Part shown: positions 59,666 to 64,000 of the stretch, piece after piece
Layout: every line of letters starts with the position of its first letter
Numbering within the stretch: the first letter of the stretch is position 1
DNA from: Devosia oryzisoli
GTDB taxonomy: Bacteria > Pseudomonadota > Alphaproteobacteria > Rhizobiales > Devosiaceae
Direction: 5' to 3'
Assembly: GCF_014837245.1 (NCBI RefSeq)
Contig: NZ_JACYFU010000001.1
Coordinates: 682,001 to 746,000 of the forward strand
DNA: 64,000 nucleotides
The notes under the pieces: model-generated
Told to the model about the DNA's origin: nothing
What the model saw: the letters and a program-made list of their open reading frames with translations, nothing else
The model's database searches: none
Position numbers and translations under genes: made by a program

Positions 59666-60439
59666 ATGGCACTGCCTGATTTCTCCATGCGTCAGCTTCT
59701 GGAAGCTGGCGTCCACTTCGGTCACCAGAAGCATCGCTGGAACCCGAAGATGGAACGCTACATTTTCGGCGTCCGCAACGACATTCACATCCTCGACCTG
59801 TCGCAAACCGTGCCGGCCCTCAGCCGTGCGCTGCAACTGGTCTCTGACACCGTGGCCGATGGCGGCCGCGTGCTGTTCGTTGGTACCAAGCGCCAGGCTG
59901 CCCCGCTGGTAGCCGATGCTGCCAAGCAGTCCGCCCAGTACTACGTCAACTCCCGCTGGCTCGGCGGTACGCTGACCAACTGGCAGACCATTTCGAACTC
60001 GATTGCCCGCCTGCGCGAGCTCGAATCGATGAGCGAAGCCGATCTCGCCCTGCGCACCAAGAAGGAGCGCCTGATGATGTCCCGCGAGCAGGAGCGTCTT
60101 GAGCGCGACCTGGGCGGCATCAAGGACATGGGTAACCTGCCGAGCCTCCTGTTCGTCATCGACACGAACAAGGAAGCCAACGCGATCAAGGAAGCCCGTC
60201 GCCTTGGCATCCCGGTCGTGGCAATCGTCGACACGAACTGTGATCCCGATGTCGTGGACTACGCCATCCCGGGCAATGACGACGCTTCGCGCGCTCTCGA
60301 GCTCTACGTGTCGCTCGTGTCGCGCGCTGCGATCGACGGCATCGGCCGCTCGTCCAGCTCGCTCGGTGCCGATCTGGGTGCCGCAGCGGAAGCTCCGGCT
60401 GAAGATCTCCCGGCCGACAGCGCAGCTGCCGCCAACTGA
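59666..60439 (+). CDS. rpsB: 30S ribosomal protein S2
   Basis: This 257-aa protein has [22 protein letters not shown] at its N-terminus and the C-terminal signature [15 protein letters not shown], followed by an Ala-rich tail. AAAAGGAG precedes the start. It heads the conserved rpsB-tsf-pyrH-frr-uppS-cdsA block. Confidence 0.98.
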   Translation: MALPDFSMRQLLEAGVHFGHQKHRWNPKMERYIFGVRNDIHILDLSQTVPALSRALQLVSDTVADGGRVLFVGTKRQAAPLVADAAKQSAQYYVNSRWLGGTLTNWQTISNSIARLRELESMSEADLALRTKKERLMMSREQERLERDLGGIKDMGNLPSLLFVIDTNKEANAIKEARRLGIPVVAIVDTNCDPDVVDYAIPGNDDASRALELYVSLVSRAAIDGIGRSSSSLGADLGAAAEAPAEDLPADSAAAAN

Positions 60440-60566
60440 TGTTCGCGTGAGCGTGCAAATGATGCAGGGCGGCGTGCCGTCCTGCGTAGCACGCCCGGTC
60501 CGGACAGCGGGCCACTTTCCCTACAGTTGAATACGGTCCCGACAGGGGCCGCCAAGAGGTGAACCC

Positions 60567-61493
60567 ATGGAAATCACTGCTTCAATGGTCAAGCAGCTCC
60601 GCGACTCCACCGGCGTCGGCATGATGGACTGCAAGAAGGCCCTGGCCGAAACCAACGGCGACATGGAAGCGGCTGTCGATTGGCTCCGCACGCGCGGCCT
60701 CGCCAAGGCCGCCAAGAAGGCCGACCGCGTCGCGGCTGAAGGTCTGGTGGGCGTTGTGACCTCCGGCACCAAGGCAGCCGTTGTTGAGGTGAACTCCGAA
60801 ACCGACTTCGTCGCCCGGAACGAACAGTTCCAGGGGATCGTGGGCAACGTCGCCAAGCTGGCGCTCGACGCCGACGGTGACGTGGTAAGGCTCGGTGAAA
60901 TGCCGTTTCCCGGCACCGGCCATTCGGTCTCGGCCGAGCTCACAGAGGCTATCGCCAAGATCGGCGAGAACATGACCCTGCGCCGCACGCAGACCGTCGA
61001 AGTTTCGAACGGCGTCGTGGAAAGCTATGTTCATAACGCGGTTAAGCCTGGTCTTGGCAAGATCGGTATCCTCGTGGCGTTGGAATCGACTGGCGACAAG
61101 GCCGTGTTGTCCACTCTGGGCAAGCAGCTCGCGATGCACATCGCTGCCGCACAGCCGCAAGCCATCGCTCCTGAAGAGCTCGATCAGGATGTGGTGGCCC
61201 GTGAGCGCGCCATCATTCTCGAACAGGTCAAGGAATCGGGCAAGCCGGCCGACATCGCCGAGAAGATGGTCGATGGCCGCATGCGCAAGTACTTCGAAGA
61301 AGTGACGCTGCTGTCGCAGACCTTCGTCATCGACGGCGAGACCAAGGTCGCCGACGCGATCCAGAATGCCGAGAAGGATGCCGGTGCCCCCATCAAGCTG
61401 ACCAAGTTCGTGCGCTATGCGCTGGGCGAGGGCATCGAGAGGGCCGAGTCGGACTTTGCAGCTGAAGTCGCGGCTACCGCCGGCGTCAGGTAA
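60567..61493 (+). CDS. tsf: Elongation factor Ts
   Basis: This 308-aa guanine-nucleotide exchange factor for EF-Tu has an N-terminal UBA-like domain with [27 protein letters not shown] and the conserved [13 protein letters not shown]. It follows rpsB by 127 bp; hairpins in that gap may adjust the rpsB:tsf ratio. Confidence 0.98.
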   Translation: MEITASMVKQLRDSTGVGMMDCKKALAETNGDMEAAVDWLRTRGLAKAAKKADRVAAEGLVGVVTSGTKAAVVEVNSETDFVARNEQFQGIVGNVAKLALDADGDVVRLGEMPFPGTGHSVSAELTEAIAKIGENMTLRRTQTVEVSNGVVESYVHNAVKPGLGKIGILVALESTGDKAVLSTLGKQLAMHIAAAQPQAIAPEELDQDVVARERAIILEQVKESGKPADIAEKMVDGRMRKYFEEVTLLSQTFVIDGETKVADAIQNAEKDAGAPIKLTKFVRYALGEGIERAESDFAAEVAATAGVR

Positions 61494-61501
61494 GTCTTCC
61501 G

Positions 61502-61525
61502 CAGGCGGGCCCACGGGCCCGCCTG
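61502..61525 (+). other. Perfect 11-bp hairpin after tsf without a U-tract
   Basis: CAGGCGGGCCC and GGGCCCGCCTG are separated by only two bases, 8 bp after the tsf stop. There is no run of T downstream, so it is not a standard intrinsic terminator. It may stabilise the 3' end of an rpsB-tsf mRNA or slow RNA polymerase before pyrH. Confidence 0.6.
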
Positions 61526-61670
61526 ACGCTCTCCGCTTGTCCGGGCGGATCGAGCTTTATTTCTGCTCTAATTTCCTGCATGTGTCGCCTTCAGTCCGAG
61601 GCGGTTTTGCCTTAGGGTCTGCCCGGCTTGCCGGTTGCCGGCCAGTCAGTTGCGATCACGAGGTTTTCCC

Positions 61671-62393
61671 ATGCCGTCACCCTACAAGCGTATTCTGCTC
61701 AAGGTGTCGGGGGAGGCGTTGGCAGGTGATAATTCTTTCGGCATCGAACCTCCCTTCCTGCAAGCCGTTGCGCAGCAGATCGCCGACGTAGCCCAGATGG
61801 GTACTCAAGTGGCCATCGTGGTGGGTGGAGGCAACATCTTCCGCGGCATGGCCGGCGCGGCCGATGGTACCGACCGAGTGACGGCGGACCTGATGGGCAT
61901 GCTCGGCACGATGATCAATGCCCTGGCGCTGTCCAACGCGATCACCCGTCATGGCGTCAAGTCGAAGCCCTTCAGCGCTGCCACCATGCCCTCTGTTGCC
62001 GACACCTTTACCGCCCGTGACGCAAAACTTGCGCTTGAGGAAGGGTTTGTCGTGGTGCTCGGTGGCGGCACCGGCAATCCCTTCTTTACCACCGACACCG
62101 CAGCGACGCTGAGAGCCATCGAGCTCGATTGCGACGTCGTGCTCAAGGGTACGAAGGTGGACGGCGTGTATTCTGAGGATCCCAAGACAAACCCCGCGGC
62201 CACTCGATACACCACGGTCGGCTATGACGAAGTGATCGCCAAGAACCTCAAGGTCATGGACACCGCGGCCTTTGCCCTTGCCCGCGACAATGCCATGCCG
62301 ATAATCGTCTATGCGTTGGACGATGCTGCAGGACTTGCCGGCGTGCTCGAGGGCAGGGGGCTCTCGACGCGGGTGGGTGACGGCCACCGCTAA
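61671..62393 (+). CDS. pyrH: UMP kinase
   Basis: This 240-aa hexameric amino-acid-kinase-fold enzyme phosphorylates UMP. Motifs are [25 protein letters not shown] and [16 protein letters not shown], with [21 protein letters not shown] 61671 (GAGG upstream) gives the standard length; the longer frame is unlikely. Confidence 0.97.
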   Translation: MPSPYKRILLKVSGEALAGDNSFGIEPPFLQAVAQQIADVAQMGTQVAIVVGGGNIFRGMAGAADGTDRVTADLMGMLGTMINALALSNAITRHGVKSKPFSAATMPSVADTFTARDAKLALEEGFVVVLGGGTGNPFFTTDTAATLRAIELDCDVVLKGTKVDGVYSEDPKTNPAATRYTTVGYDEVIAKNLKVMDTAAFALARDNAMPIIVYALDDAAGLAGVLEGRGLSTRVGDGHR

Positions 62394-62473
62394 TCAATCA
62401 CTCCGCTGGGCGAACCGGCGAACTACTCAACTGGCGGGCGAGCAGGCCCGCTGCGGACTGGAAGGAGCCGGCG

Positions 62474-63034
62474 ATGGCCAGCAGCTACGATCTCAGTGAA
62501 CTCAAGTCCCGAATGCAGAAATCCATTGTCTCGCTGAAGGACGAACTGGGCGGCCTGCGCACCGGCCGCGCCAGCGCCAGCCTGCTCGAACCCGTTACGG
62601 TGGAGGCCTATGGTTCGCGCATGCCGCTCAATCAGGTGGCGACGGTGACGGTGCCCGAGCCGCGGATGCTGTCGGTCCAGGTCTGGGACCGCGGCATGGC
62701 TAACGCCGTGGAAAAGGCCATCCGCGACAGCGGCTTGGGGCTCAACCCGATGGGAGAGGGTCAAGTCATCCGTGTTCCGTTGCCCGAGCTCAATGAGCAA
62801 CGCCGCAAGGAACTGGTCAAGGTTGCGCACAATTATGCCGAGCAGGCGCGTGTCGCGGTGCGCCATATTCGTCGCGACGGCATGGACGCTCTGAAAAAGG
62901 CCGAGAAAGACGGCGACATGAGCCAGGATGACGCCAAGAAACAGTCCGAACTGGTGCAGAAGGCGACAGACGACGCGGTCAGCGAGATCGACAGCATCGT
63001 TGCCGTGAAAGAACAGGAGATCATGCAGGTCTAG
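62474..63034 (+). CDS. frr: Ribosome recycling factor
   Basis: This 186-aa factor splits post-termination ribosomes with EF-G. It has the typical long three-helix bundle with [20 protein letters not shown] and the C-terminal [32 protein letters not shown] precedes the start. Confidence 0.98.
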   Translation: MASSYDLSELKSRMQKSIVSLKDELGGLRTGRASASLLEPVTVEAYGSRMPLNQVATVTVPEPRMLSVQVWDRGMANAVEKAIRDSGLGLNPMGEGQVIRVPLPELNEQRRKELVKVAHNYAEQARVAVRHIRRDGMDALKKAEKDGDMSQDDAKKQSELVQKATDDAVSEIDSIVAVKEQEIMQV

Positions 63035-63065
63035 TAGGCCGCTGATCTACGCCGGGAGGGCGTCG

Positions 63066-63827
63066 ATGGCTGGTGATCCCGCCGCACATGCGAAGCTCGC
63101 GACTGGGTCGGGATTGCGGATTCCGTCCCATATTGGCGTAATCATGGATGGCAATGGCCGGTGGGCCAAGGCGCGTGGCAAGCTTCGCACTGAGGGTCAT
63201 GTGGAGGGAGTGCGTGCCTTGCGCAACCTCGTAGAGCTCTGCATCACCTATGGTGTCGACGTCCTGACGGTGTTCAGCTTCTCTTCCGAGAATTGGACAC
63301 GGCCAAAGGAGGAAGTTTCCTTCATCTTCAGTCTGCTACGTCGATTTGTTGCGTCGGATTTGCAGAGGCTGATCCGCAACAACGTGAAGGTCCGAATCAT
63401 CGGCACACGAGATGGGCTTGAACCCTCGCTCGTTCGGCTCATTGAGGATGTGGAGGCCAAGACCGAATCAAACAGCGGCCTGACGTTGGTGGTCGCATTC
63501 AACTATGGCGGCAAGGCCGAAATCGCCGAGGCGGCGCGGCATCTGGCGCGCGAGGTGGCAGCCGGCCGCCTGTCTCCCGACGACATCACCGAAGAGCGGC
63601 TGGCGAACGCGCTCTATACCGCTGGTTTACCTGACCCGGATCTGATCATTCGCACCAGCGGCGAACAGCGGATATCCAATTTCCTGCTGTGGCAGTCGGC
63701 CTATTCGGAGTTTGTGTTCGTTCCTGAGTGTTGGCCCGACTTCGATGAGAACTCCTTCCTTCGCGTTCTTGAGTCTTATTCGGCGCGGGATCGCCGTTTT
63801 GGTGGCATTGAGGCGGTTGGAAGTTGA
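63066..63827 (+). CDS. uppS: Undecaprenyl diphosphate synthase (isoprenyl transferase)
   Basis: This 253-aa cis-prenyltransferase makes the C55 lipid carrier for peptidoglycan. It has the signature GVIMDGNGRWAKARG with catalytic Asp28, FSSENWTRP, and 'PDLIIRTSGEQRISNFLLWQSAYSE' near the C-terminus. GGGAGGG precedes the start. The stop overlaps the cdsA start (TTGA). Confidence 0.97.
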   Translation: MAGDPAAHAKLATGSGLRIPSHIGVIMDGNGRWAKARGKLRTEGHVEGVRALRNLVELCITYGVDVLTVFSFSSENWTRPKEEVSFIFSLLRRFVASDLQRLIRNNVKVRIIGTRDGLEPSLVRLIEDVEAKTESNSGLTLVVAFNYGGKAEIAEAARHLAREVAAGRLSPDDITEERLANALYTAGLPDPDLIIRTSGEQRISNFLLWQSAYSEFVFVPECWPDFDENSFLRVLESYSARDRRFGGIEAVGS

Positions 63828-64000
63828 GCGGGCGTCCACCATCGCCACATGATGCGGCGTCTCAACGGCGCAAGTGGACCGACGTGGGCCCTCGTGTGAT
63901 ATCGGCCGCAGTGCTGGTCGCGATCACAGCAATTTCCCTCTACGTGGGCAGCTATTTCTTCGCTGCGGTCGTCGGTGTTGTTTACGCCGGCGCATACCGC
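63824..64000 (+). CDS. cdsA: Phosphatidate cytidylyltransferase, N-terminal part (continues past the window)
   Basis: A TTG start overlapping the uppS stop opens a frame to the window edge (59 codons). A soluble Arg-rich stretch (SQRRKWTDVGPRV) leads into helices ISAAVLVAITAISLYVGSYF and FAAVVGVVYAGAY, as in CdsA. The gene always follows uppS in this block. The catalytic part is outside the window. Confidence 0.85.
   Translation, partial: MSGRPPSPHDAASQRRKWTDVGPRVISAAVLVAITAISLYVGSYFFAAVVGVVYAGAYR

Overview
The window looks like chromosomal DNA of an alphaproteobacterium of the order Hyphomicrobiales (Rhizobiales), with Devosia-like families the best guess. The reasons are the block nuoA-N, birA, rnj, DUF1467, proS, lolC, lolD, dnaE; a prolyl-tRNA synthetase of 449 aa, too short for the editing insert; a NuoE with a long C-terminal extension; glnB-glnA behind a sigma-54 type promoter; and Omp25/31-like barrels ending in Phe. 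The genus is inference.

Layout. 1-830: end of an ABC-F ATPase. 998-8546: housekeeping and nitrogen genes (tig, tRNA-Leu, glnB, glnA, two tandem PilZ proteins, a bifunctional NAD(P)HX repair enzyme, HU, tRNA-Val). 8574-9471: two small hypothetical genes and tRNA-Asp. 9930-27731: a carbohydrate region of 17 genes. On the minus strand it starts with an Fbp/Afu-type ABC importer whose operon also encodes a PPM/PP2C-like phosphatase. A NagB-like gene diverges from it, followed by a LacI-family regulator. A divergent operon then encodes a second NagB-like protein, a SIS protein, a NagA-like deacetylase and a neutral-ceramidase-like hydrolase. Last comes a second ABC importer operon that includes an AGE-family epimerase and a Gfo/Idh/MocA oxidoreductase. 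28326-32334: a Crp-family regulator divergent from a Tat-type MsrA, then three outer-membrane barrel genes, two of them near-identical. 32704-50838: the 14-gene complex I operon, birA, rnj and a DUF1467 gene. 50842-64000: a YjbR-like gene, a candidate small RNA, proS, lolC, lolD, a repeat-rich gap, a 32-aa membrane peptide, dnaE, then rpsB-tsf-pyrH-frr-uppS-cdsA (cdsA cut by the window end).

The most interesting part is the carbohydrate region. The same 12-bp palindrome, GCAACCGGTTGC, occurs three times: between the Fbp/Afu-type operon and the first NagB-like gene, between lacI and the second NagB-like gene, and before the second ABC operon. This suggests that one LacI-type repressor controls the whole block, so the 'iron-type' transporter more likely carries an amino sugar or sugar phosphate than iron. 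A plausible route is import of an N-acylated amino sugar, N-deacylation by the NagA-like and/or ceramidase-like enzyme, isomerisation by SIS or AGE proteins, and deamination by NagB-like enzymes. The substrate and the phosphatase's role are unknown.

Start codons were chosen by Shine-Dalgarno position and family length. Several genes appear to use TTG or GTG (glnB, the PP2C-like gene, an omp copy, lolC, cdsA, birA, nuoN). Repeated promoter-like TTGACN-N17-TAnnnn patterns lie before the tRNA genes.
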